NCBI GenBank assembly: GCA_041287635.1
Contig: JBGGNG010000058.1
Coordinates: forward strand, 1 to 8,735
Direction: 5' to 3'
DNA from: JAOUEA01 sp041287635
GTDB taxonomy: Bacteria; Actinomycetota; UBA4738; HRBIN12
DNA: 8,735 nucleotides
Position 1 is the stretch's first letter. Each line of letters begins with the position of its first letter. The position numbers and the translations under genes were made by a program. A model generated the notes under the pieces. That model was given only the letters and a program-made list of their open reading frames with translations. It ran no database searches and was not told the origin of the DNA. This document shows positions 1 to 6,362 of the stretch, piece after piece.

Positions 1-974
1 ACAACAAGCTCCAAGCGGGTGATCTGGACTACGTGATGGATCCGCCCGAGGCCGACCAGCTGAAGGAGTACAGCACGAACCCGGACCTGCAGGACCGGCT
101 GCACGTGTACCCACAGCCGGCCACCTCGTACACGTCGATGAACCTGGGTGTGCCGCCCTTCGACGACGTGCAGGTGCGCAAGGCGGTCAACTTCGCCTAC
201 GACAAGGCGGGCGGTCGCCAGTTGGCCGGCGGACCGTTGGTGGGCGTGAACGCGGGGCACATCTTCCCCGACGCGCTCCTCAACAACCTGCTGGTCGACT
301 ACGACCCGTACGCGTCGCCCGAGGACGGCGGTGACATCGAGGCCGCGAAGGGCGAGATGTCGACGTCGAAGTACGACACGGACGGCGACGGCATCTGTGA
401 CGCTGACGAGTGCAAGGGCGTCGTGGCGATCTACGCGTCGGACAGCGAGACCGGTCGCAAGATCGCCGCCCTGTGGCAGCAGCAGCTCGAGCAGATCGGC
501 ATCGAGCTCGACGTCAAGGGCCTGACCACGACCGCGATGTACGCGAAGTGCAACAACCTGGCCGATCGGGTGCCGATCTGCCTGCAGGTCGGGTGGTTGC
601 AGGACTACCCCGACCCGTACACGTTCGGACCGCCGTTGTTCGGCAGCAGCGAGTTCGGCGCGATCTACCCGGGCTGCTGCAACTACTCGGCCGTCGGTGC
701 GACGGAGGCCGAGATGGAGGAGTGGGGGTACTCCGTGACGTCGGTGCCGAGCGCCGACGACAAGCTGTCGGAGTGCGCCGCCCTTCCTGTCGGTGACGAG
801 CGCACGCAGTGCTGGGCCGATCTCGACAAGATGCTGATGGAAGAGATCGTGCCCTGGGTGCCTCGCACGTACACGAACCAGACCGACATCGTCGGTCCGA
901 ACGTCGTCAACTACTCCTACGACGAGTGGGGATACATGGCGGCGCTCGACCATCTGGCGGTGGCTCCCGCGTAG
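1..974 (+). CDS. ABC transporter solute-binding protein, family 5 (peptide/nickel type), 5' truncated
   Basis: C-terminal 323 residues of an extracytoplasmic solute-binding protein of the oligopeptide/dipeptide/nickel family (SBP_bac_5), which hands a substrate, often a peptide, to an ABC importer. The frame is open from base 3 to the window edge, so the N-terminus and signal peptide lie outside; full family members are usually 500-600 residues. Family marks are the 'NLGVPPFDDVQVRKAVNFAYD' type segment (about 140-205), 'GWLQDYPDPYTFGPPLF' (about 591-640) and a closing 'WADLDKMLMEEIVPWVP' helix region (about 814-863). Bases 375-410 encode DTDGDGICDADE, which matches the 12-residue EF-hand calcium loop (D at 1, 3, 5, G at 6, D at 9, E at 12). 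Eight cysteines are visible, including an adjacent CC pair, which would fit disulfides in an exported protein. No permease or ATPase gene follows, so this is the last gene of its unit or a lone one. The family is firm; the substrate cannot be told. Confidence 0.93.
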   Translation, partial: NKLQAGDLDYVMDPPEADQLKEYSTNPDLQDRLHVYPQPATSYTSMNLGVPPFDDVQVRKAVNFAYDKAGGRQLAGGPLVGVNAGHIFPDALLNNLLVDYDPYASPEDGGDIEAAKGEMSTSKYDTDGDGICDADECKGVVAIYASDSETGRKIAALWQQQLEQIGIELDVKGLTTTAMYAKCNNLADRVPICLQVGWLQDYPDPYTFGPPLFGSSEFGAIYPGCCNYSAVGATEAEMEEWGYSVTSVPSADDKLSECAALPVGDERTQCWADLDKMLMEEIVPWVPRTYTNQTDIVGPNVVNYSYDEWGYMAALDHLAVAPA

Positions 975-993
975 GTATCGGTCGGGAGCATGC

Positions 994-1025
994 ACGAAGG
1001 GCCGGGGTTCACCCCGGCCCTTCGT
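994..1025. terminator. Perfect 14-bp hairpin between convergent genes, likely bidirectional terminator
   Basis: Bases 994-1007 (ACGAAGGGCCGGGG) pair without mismatch with 1012-1025 around a TTCA loop. The hairpin lies 19 bases after the stop of the solute-binding protein gene and 25 bases beyond the stop of moaA, so it can serve both converging transcripts. No long T-run follows on either strand (only TTCGTTCGTT, partly inside the stem, on the + strand). It is therefore a strong GC hairpin of the kind common in high-GC genomes rather than a textbook hairpin-plus-U-tract. Confidence 0.85.
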
Positions 1026-1050
1026 TCGTTCTGGGAGCGATCCGCGGCGG

Positions 1051-2070
1051 TCAGCCGCCGATCATCGACATGCTGCGGGCCGGCTGCTGGAAGTCCGCAT
1101 GGTCGATCCTGTGACCGGCCCACTTCCGCCACATCGCCTCGCGCAGCAGCACCTCGAGGTCGTCGTCGCTCGCACCCGCGCGCATCGGGCCGCGCAAGTC
1201 CGTCTCCTCGAGCGCGAACAGGCAGTTGCGGAACTGCCCTTCCGCCGTCAGCCGAATGCGGTTGCACGAGTCGCAGAACGGTTCGGTGACGCTCGGGATC
1301 ACGCCGATGCGACCGGGGGCGCCGTCGGCGAAGCCGTACGTGGTCGCCGGCTCTGCGCCCTCTCCGTCGGCGACGAGCGGGAACTCCGCACCGATGCGGT
1401 CGAGCACCGTGCGGGCGGGGACGACCTTCTGCCGTTCCCAGGCGTGCTGGGCGTCGAGCGGCATGTACTCGATGAACCGCACCTCGTAGCCGGTCTCGCG
1501 CGCCCACCGCGCGAACCCGACGAGCTCGTCGTCGTTCGTGCCGCCGATCACGACGCAGTTGATCTTGATCGGGGTCAGGTCCGCGTCCTCGGCGGCGCGC
1601 AACCCCCGCAACACCTTCTCGAGGGCATCACGACGGGTCATCTCCACGAAGCGGTGTCGCAGCAGCGAATCGCACGACACGGTCGCACGGTCGACACCGG
1701 CCGTCGCGAGTGGCGCGGCCAGCGTCTCGAGCAGGACGCCGTTCGTCGTGAGCGAGATGTCGAGGTCGGGACCGGCCTCGCGGAACATGCCGACGAGCGT
1801 CGGCAGATCGGCACGAACGGTCGGCTCGCCGCCCGTGACCTTGATCGACTCCACCCCGAGCCGGACGAACAATCGAAGGACCCTGGTGAGCTCCTCGAAC
1901 GTGAGGATCTCGTCCTTGGGCAACCATGCGAGCCCCTCGGCCGGCATGCAGTACGTGCACCGGAAGTTGCACCGGTCGGTGACCGAGATGCGCAGGTCGC
2001 CGCCGATCCTCCCGTACGTGTCGATCAGTGGTCCTGTCGCGGGTCTGGGGCTGGAGATGGGGTCGGGCAT
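1051..2070 (-). CDS. moaA: GTP 3',8-cyclase MoaA (molybdenum cofactor biosynthesis)
   Basis: Radical SAM enzyme of 339 residues. With MoaC it converts GTP to cyclic pyranopterin monophosphate, the first step of molybdenum cofactor synthesis, in the cytoplasm. The N-terminal SAM cluster motif is C34-x3-C38-x2-C41 (CNFRCTYC), followed by 'VTGGEP' at 78-83. The second, GTP-binding 4Fe-4S cluster is C266-x2-C269-x13-C283 (CDSC...C). The chain ends in the Gly-Gly tail (SMIGG) expected of MoaA, so it looks complete and active. The ATG at 2070 is chosen because it leaves about 30 residues before the SAM motif, as is usual, and because TACGCT sits 7 bases upstream of it; the frame stays open much further upstream, but that part is antisense to the divergent gene. 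Oddity: the family's usual 'VSLDSL' reads VSCDSL (C133). It is divergent from the MogA-XdhC fusion gene, which belongs to the same pathway. Confidence 0.96.
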   Translation of the reverse strand: MPDPISSPRPATGPLIDTYGRIGGDLRISVTDRCNFRCTYCMPAEGLAWLPKDEILTFEELTRVLRLFVRLGVESIKVTGGEPTVRADLPTLVGMFREAGPDLDISLTTNGVLLETLAAPLATAGVDRATVSCDSLLRHRFVEMTRRDALEKVLRGLRAAEDADLTPIKINCVVIGGTNDDELVGFARWARETGYEVRFIEYMPLDAQHAWERQKVVPARTVLDRIGAEFPLVADGEGAEPATTYGFADGAPGRIGVIPSVTEPFCDSCNRIRLTAEGQFRNCLFALEETDLRGPMRAGASDDDLEVLLREAMWRKWAGHRIDHADFQQPARSMSMIGG

Positions 2071-2077
2071 GTCGCCC

Positions 2078-2083
2078 AGCGTA
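2078..2083 (-). promoter_or_regulatory. Candidate -10 element of a leaderless moaA promoter
   Basis: Read on the minus strand, TACGCT (TANNNT consensus) ends 7 bases before the moaA ATG. That puts the expected transcription start at or next to the A of the start codon. There is no Shine-Dalgarno sequence close to the ATG, which fits a leaderless mRNA. No good -35 is seen at 17 bases. This is a sequence match only. Confidence 0.5.
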
Positions 2084-2136
2084 CCCCGCCCCGAGCGCTC
2101 CGTGCGAGGCGAGCGGTCGGTCGCCGCGCGAGATGC

Positions 2137-2142
2137 GAGGAT
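2137..2142 (+). promoter_or_regulatory. GAGG ribosome binding site and/or weak -10 ahead of the MogA-XdhC fusion gene
   Basis: GAGG (2137-2140) lies 9 bases before the ATG at 2150 and directly touches the alternative ATG at 2141, so as a ribosome binding site it favours 2150. The overlapping hexamer GAGGAT ends 7 bases before ATG 2150 and could be a weak -10 for a leaderless start, matching the spacing ahead of moaA. The sequence cannot tell which reading is right. Confidence 0.4.
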
Positions 2143-2149
2143 GCAGAGC

Positions 2150-3385
2150 ATGGGAGCGACGATCTCGACCGCGGTCGTCACCGTCTCCGACGGTGTGGCG
2201 CGCGGCACGCGCATCGATGAGTCGGGTGACCTCGCGGAGTCGATCCTCCGGACGAGTGGGTTCGAGGTCGCGACGCGGCTCGTCGTGCCCGACGAGCGTG
2301 GCGACATCGAAGACACGCTTCGCGCCCTGTCGTCTTCGCACGGGCTCATCGTCACCACCGGGGGCACCGGTTTCGGGCCCCGCGACGTGACGCCCGAAGC
2401 GAGCCGCGCCGTCATCGATCGTGAAGCCCCGGGTTTGGCCGAGCTGATGCGGGCCGAGGGCCTCACGCACACGCCGATGGCCGCGCTCTCGCGCGCCGTG
2501 GCCGGCGCGATCGGGGCCGCGCTCGTGGTGAACCTGCCGGGCTCGCCCGCGGGGGTTCGGGAAGGACTGTCGGCGATCATGCCCGTGCTGCCACACGCCG
2601 TCCAGCTGCTGGGCGGGGCCACCGGCGCGCACCCGACGGGACACGCGGAAGAGGCTCGTGGCGCCGCGGGGGATACCCATGGACCCGAGACGCCCCTGCC
2701 GACGGTGCACGCCAAGGCGGTACGGGTGCACGGGTCGCCGCCCTGCCGGGTGGGAGCGGCGATGTCGATCGTCGTCGGCGGCGACGTGCGCGGCACGCTG
2801 GGATGTGCCGAGTTCGACTCTGCCGCCGTCGACGCGGCGGCCGAGGTCGCCGCGTCCGGCGAACCCGAGACCCGCACGTTGACGCACGATCTGGGCGAGA
2901 TCGAGGTCTACTTCGAGCCACACGAGGAGCCCCCGGGCGCCGTGATCGTGTCGGCGACCGACGTGGCCCGAGCGCTGCGATCTCACCTGAACCGCCTCGG
3001 CTTCCGCGTGACGCTCGTGGAACCTCGGCGAGAGCGGGTCCGCCCCGACGACGGCCGGGCGCTTCCGGCGGTGGATGCGGGTTCGCTGGGCGGCCGTGAC
3101 GTGGTCGTGTTCACCGACCACGACGCCCCCGATCTGGTCTCGATGCTCGCCGAGGCGCTCCGCTCGCCCGCCCGGTTCGTCGGGGTGATGGGCAGCCGCC
3201 GTCACGTCGGTCACCACGTGGAGGCGCTCCGGACGATGGGGATGGCGGACGACGAGATCGCCCGTGTGCGCTCGCCGCTCGGCCTCGACCTCGGTGGCCG
3301 AGATCCCGAGTCGATCGCGCTCTCGATCGCGGCCGGGGTGGTCGCCGACTCGCACGGACGGGACGGCGGGTGGCTCGACCGGTGA
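2150..3385 (+). CDS. Fused MogA/MoaB-like molybdopterin adenylyltransferase and XdhC/CoxI-like Moco-insertion protein
   Basis: A 411-residue protein made of two Moco domains. Residues 1 to about 160 are a MoCF_biosynth domain of the MogA/MoaB type: 'VVTVSDGVARG' at 9-19, the binding loop TTGGTGFGPRDVTPEA at 69-84 and NLPGSP at 128-133. This domain adenylylates molybdopterin before metal insertion. A linker of about 25 residues rich in Ala, Gly, Glu and His follows. Residues about 188-411 match XdhC/CoxI proteins: an N-terminal part (GSPPCRVGAAMS at 195-206, then GTLGCAEFD), a strand entering a Rossmann-like domain, and the C-terminal hallmarks 'FVGVMGSRRH' (343-352) and 'RSPLGLDLGGRDPESIALSI' (374-393). 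XdhC proteins bind sulfurated Moco and load xanthine dehydrogenase or CO dehydrogenase-type hydroxylases. ATG 2150 is preferred to ATG 2141 by spacing from GAGG. The gene is divergent from moaA and followed one base later by the sulfatase. The client enzyme is not in the window. Both domain calls are firm; activity of the fused form is inference. Confidence 0.9.
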   Translation: MGATISTAVVTVSDGVARGTRIDESGDLAESILRTSGFEVATRLVVPDERGDIEDTLRALSSSHGLIVTTGGTGFGPRDVTPEASRAVIDREAPGLAELMRAEGLTHTPMAALSRAVAGAIGAALVVNLPGSPAGVREGLSAIMPVLPHAVQLLGGATGAHPTGHAEEARGAAGDTHGPETPLPTVHAKAVRVHGSPPCRVGAAMSIVVGGDVRGTLGCAEFDSAAVDAAAEVAASGEPETRTLTHDLGEIEVYFEPHEEPPGAVIVSATDVARALRSHLNRLGFRVTLVEPRRERVRPDDGRALPAVDAGSLGGRDVVVFTDHDAPDLVSMLAEALRSPARFVGVMGSRRHVGHHVEALRTMGMADDEIARVRSPLGLDLGGRDPESIALSIAAGVVADSHGRDGGWLDR

Positions 3386-3386
3386 C

Positions 3387-4838
3387 ATGAGCCCGGCCGT
3401 GCGCGACGACGGTTCCGTGCGCGCGTCGGTCGCAGCGCTCGTGGCGATGCTCGTCTGCGGTGCGGCCGCGGCGCTCCCTCCTGAGTCGGCAGAGGGCTCG
3501 GTCGAGCCCCCGCCGAACGTGCTGCTCGTGATCACCGACGACCAGCCGTGGGACACGCTGCCCGTCACGGAGGGGCCGCCGGCGATGCCGTGGCTGGAGT
3601 CGCGTCTCGCGGATCCGACCGATCACTGGGTGCGGTTCACGAACGCCTTCCTCAACGTGCCGCTGTGCTGTCCATCGCGGGCATCGATCCTGACGGGTCG
3701 CTACGCCCGCCACACCGGGGTCGAGAGCAACGGCGACGGCGCCGATCTCGATGAGTCCTCGACGCTCGCGACGTGGCTCGACGGCGCGGGCTACCAGACC
3801 GCCTTCATCGGCAAGTACCTCAACGGGTATCCATGGGATCGAGGGCCGTACGTGCCGGCGGGATGGGACCGGTTCCTCGCGAAGCGCAATCTCGACATCT
3901 CGACGACCTACGAGGGGTATCCGTTCATCGATCAAGGCGTGCCGCTCGCGGCGGGAGCGAGCGAGGGGGCCTACGCTACGTCGCTGCTCGGGAACGAAGC
4001 CTCCGCGTTCCTGCGCGGTGCGTCGCGGGCGCTGCCGTGGTTCCTCATCTATGCGCCGAGCGCCCCCCACGAACCGTGGACGCCCGATGCCCGGGACGTT
4101 GGATCGTTCGCCGGCGTCGCGATCGCAGCGCCGAGCTCCCGGGTCGTGAACGATGTCAGAGGCAAGCCGGCATGGGTCCGGGCGCTGGCGGCGATCGACG
4201 CATCTGCGGCCGACGCCCTGGTCGAGGACCGACGGAGCATGCTGGAATCGCTCCGCGCGGTCGACCGTGCGGTCGCTTCGCTGATCGCCGAAGTGCAGGC
4301 GCGTGGTGAGCTCGAGCACACGATCGTGGTGTTCCTCTCCGACAATGGGTACTCCTTCGGTGAGCACCGCTGGGTCGGGAAGCGGTGTCCCTACGACGCA
4401 TGCGTGCACACCCCGCTCGTCGTTCGGTCGCCCTGGACCGAGGCCCGTACGGTCACCGCCCCCGTGTCCAACGTGGACCTCGCGCCCACGCTCCTCGATC
4501 TCGTCGGCATCGACGTGCCGGGACAGACCGACGGGCTCAGCCTCCGAGCGGTGCTGGATGATCGGATCGGCGGCTCGATCTCTCGCGACGCGGTGTTGAT
4601 CGAGTGGGCGGGCGACGGCGAGGTGCCCGCGTGGCGTGGGGTGCGGACCGAGGCGTTCACGTACCTGGAGCACGCCGACGGAACGGTCGAGCTCTACGAT
4701 CTCGTGGGTCGCCTCGGCCCCGCGGATCCGTCGGAGCTGCGCAACCGTGCCGACGATCCGGCGTACGCGGCCGTGCGCCGAGAACTCGCGCTATCGCTCG
4801 AAGAACTGGTGAACGACCCCCTTCCGACCGTGCCCTGA
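3387..4838 (+). CDS. Secreted type I sulfatase (formylglycine-dependent)
   Basis: Hydrolase of sulfate esters, 483 residues, of the alkaline phosphatase superfamily. A hydrophobic stretch at about 13-30 (ASVAALVAMLVCGAAAAL) is a likely signal peptide, so it probably acts outside the membrane. Sulfatase marks in order: metal-binding 'VLLVITDDQ' (D51, D52); signature C94-C-P-S-R-A-S-I-L-T-G-R (94-105), where C94 would be oxidised to formylglycine and R98 supports the site; K143 in 'IGKY'; H228 in 'APHEP'; D319-N320 in 'FLSDNGYSFGEHRW'; and K332. All expected catalytic positions are present, so it looks intact. The maturation enzyme is not in the window. The ATG lies one base after the stop of the preceding gene (TGA-C-ATG), with no good Shine-Dalgarno, suggesting translation by reinitiation. 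The substrate is unknown: it could be a sulfated glycan or an aryl sulfate, and sequence alone does not decide. Confidence 0.93.
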   Translation: MSPAVRDDGSVRASVAALVAMLVCGAAAALPPESAEGSVEPPPNVLLVITDDQPWDTLPVTEGPPAMPWLESRLADPTDHWVRFTNAFLNVPLCCPSRASILTGRYARHTGVESNGDGADLDESSTLATWLDGAGYQTAFIGKYLNGYPWDRGPYVPAGWDRFLAKRNLDISTTYEGYPFIDQGVPLAAGASEGAYATSLLGNEASAFLRGASRALPWFLIYAPSAPHEPWTPDARDVGSFAGVAIAAPSSRVVNDVRGKPAWVRALAAIDASAADALVEDRRSMLESLRAVDRAVASLIAEVQARGELEHTIVVFLSDNGYSFGEHRWVGKRCPYDACVHTPLVVRSPWTEARTVTAPVSNVDLAPTLLDLVGIDVPGQTDGLSLRAVLDDRIGGSISRDAVLIEWAGDGEVPAWRGVRTEAFTYLEHADGTVELYDLVGRLGPADPSELRNRADDPAYAAVRRELALSLEELVNDPLPTVP

Positions 4839-4842
4839 CGGA

Positions 4843-4848
4843 TAGACT
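4843..4848 (+). promoter_or_regulatory. Candidate internal -10 (leaderless start) for the phosphoesterase gene
   Basis: TAGACT fits TANNNT and ends 8 bases before the GTG at 4857. No Shine-Dalgarno sequence lies in the 18 bases between the sulfatase stop and this GTG. The phosphoesterase could therefore be transcribed on its own as a leaderless message, in addition to read-through from upstream. The -35 region is unconvincing. Confidence 0.4.
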
Positions 4849-4856
4849 CCTGCATC

Positions 4857-6362
4857 GTGCAGCAGCCGTCGGGTCCTCTCATCCGTGCCGCCGGTCCGCG
4901 CCGTCCCTCCCGTCAGCAGATCGCCCGACGTCGGGCGTTCGCCGCCCTGATCATGGTGCTGATCGTGGCACTGGTGTGGTTCGTGTGGCCTCGGGGCGAT
5001 GCGACGGAACAAGCGGGTGGAACGGGGCCTGACGGGGGCGGTCAGGGCGGCGGTGGCGGTGGTAAGGACGACGGCGACGGGTTCGGCACGATCGTGCCCG
5101 GTGAGAATCCGATCGAGCATGTGATCTTCCTGGTCAAGGAGAACCGCACGTTCGACCATTACTTCGGCCGGTACCCGGGCGTGGAGGGAGCGACCGAGGG
5201 CGGCACGATGGACTGCTCGACGTTCGAGGATGCCGGCACCGTGAAGCTGAAGGACGCGCCGCTCGTGCAGCCCCACGACCTGGGCCACGCGTTCTATCCG
5301 GGGTTGCTCGCGATCAACGGTGGCAAGATGAACGGGTTCAACTGCATCGCTTTGGGCGAGGACCTCACCGGGTACGCGCAGTACGACCGAGACTCCCTGC
5401 CCGCGTACTGGGCCTACGCCGACCGGTTCGTGATCGCCGACCACTTCTTCACCTCGATGTACGGGCCGACGTTCCCCGAGCACCTCTACACCGTGGCCGC
5501 ACAGAGCTACGGCATCGTCGACAACAAGACGACGACGAACGTGGAAGGCAACTACTGCGACGACAACACCGAGTACACGCAGCGATTCCCGATCGAGGAC
5601 CTCACGGACGACGACATGAAGCGCATCATGCGGTTGGAGAAGAACATCATCAGAGGAGGACCCCCCAACGGACGGCTCTTGAACATCGCCGCGTATTGGG
5701 AGAGCACCCGCACGTGCATCAACATCCCTGTGATCCAGGATCAGCTCGAGCGAAAGGACATCAGCTGGAAGTACTACGCGCTTCCCGACAAGTGGATGAA
5801 CGCTCTGCAGGCGATCCGCCACGTCCGGTTCGGTGACATGTGGGAGAAGGTGCAGGCCCCGGAGACGATCCTGCGGGACCTCAAGCAGGACACGCTGCCG
5901 TCCGTGTCGTGGCTGATCCCTCCCGAGGGGCAGCCGAACGAGCACCCCGGCTCCGGCACGAACGTCTGCGAGGGCGAGAATTGGACGGTGCAGTACCTGA
6001 ATGCGATCCAGCGCAGTGACGCGTGGCCGAACACGGCCGTCGTGATCGTGTGGGACGACTTCGGTGGGTTCTACGACCACGTGCCGCCGCCGCACTACGA
6101 CATCATGGGTCTCGGCCCCCGCACGCCGGCGTTGGTCATCTCGCCGTGGACACGCCGTGGCGACAACCCGGACGGTGGAGCCGTCGACGACAACGTCTAC
6201 GAGTTCTCGTCGGTCCTGAAGTTCATCGAGGAGCTGCACGGGCTGAAGCCGATGACCGACCGTGACGCGCGCGCCGATCCGCTCTCGGGAGCTTTCGACT
6301 TCACGCAGGAGCCGCGGCTCGACCCGCTCCTCCTCGAGCCCCGAGACTGCCCGGCCTCGTGA
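4857..6362 (+). CDS. Membrane-anchored phosphoesterase, phospholipase C / acid phosphatase AcpA family
   Basis: Phosphoesterase-family enzyme (PF04185 type) of 501 residues that should cleave phosphate esters such as phospholipid head groups or phosphomonoesters. A basic stretch (RRPSRQQIARRR) is followed by a hydrophobic helix at about 27-44 and a Gly-rich linker (52-75), so it is most likely an N-terminally anchored exoenzyme. Family marks: 'IEHVIFLVKENRTFDHYFG' (86-104) with the metal-binding E95-N96 pair; 'QPHDLGH' (138-144); 'DHFFTSMYGPTFPEHLY' (195-211), where T205 sits where phospholipases C carry a nucleophilic Thr and AcpA a Ser; N361-E362-H363-P364; and 'VIVWDDFGGFYDHVPPP' (396-412) with D400, D401, D407 and H408. 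All key segments are present. The GTG start is 18 bases after the sulfatase stop and the stop codon overlaps the next start. Six cysteines fall in the exported part. The exact substrate and the choice between phospholipase and phosphatase remain open. Confidence 0.92.
   Translation: MQQPSGPLIRAAGPRRPSRQQIARRRAFAALIMVLIVALVWFVWPRGDATEQAGGTGPDGGGQGGGGGGKDDGDGFGTIVPGENPIEHVIFLVKENRTFDHYFGRYPGVEGATEGGTMDCSTFEDAGTVKLKDAPLVQPHDLGHAFYPGLLAINGGKMNGFNCIALGEDLTGYAQYDRDSLPAYWAYADRFVIADHFFTSMYGPTFPEHLYTVAAQSYGIVDNKTTTNVEGNYCDDNTEYTQRFPIEDLTDDDMKRIMRLEKNIIRGGPPNGRLLNIAAYWESTRTCINIPVIQDQLERKDISWKYYALPDKWMNALQAIRHVRFGDMWEKVQAPETILRDLKQDTLPSVSWLIPPEGQPNEHPGSGTNVCEGENWTVQYLNAIQRSDAWPNTAVVIVWDDFGGFYDHVPPPHYDIMGLGPRTPALVISPWTRRGDNPDGGAVDDNVYEFSSVLKFIEELHGLKPMTDRDARADPLSGAFDFTQEPRLDPLLLEPRDCPAS

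Noticed and set aside
1538..2149. Plus-strand open frame reaching upstream of the MogA-XdhC start
   Set aside because: It is antisense to moaA and has no recognisable domain; it is open because of high GC content.
1051..2877. Minus-strand open frame extending moaA by about 270 residues upstream
   Set aside because: The extra part is antisense to the MogA-XdhC gene, is low in hydrophobic order and rich in Arg, Ser and Pro, and resembles no family; the MoaA homology begins just after ATG 2070.
3387..3476. Lipoprotein signal (Cys24) at the sulfatase N-terminus
   Set aside because: The residues before the Cys (M-L-V-C) do not fit a lipobox, which needs Gly, Ala or Ser just before Cys; an ordinary signal peptide fits better.
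1628..3568. 646-residue minus-strand open frame
   Set aside because: Composition is Arg/His/Gly/Asp rich, the shadow pattern of a GC-rich gene on the other strand, and it covers parts of three well-supported genes.
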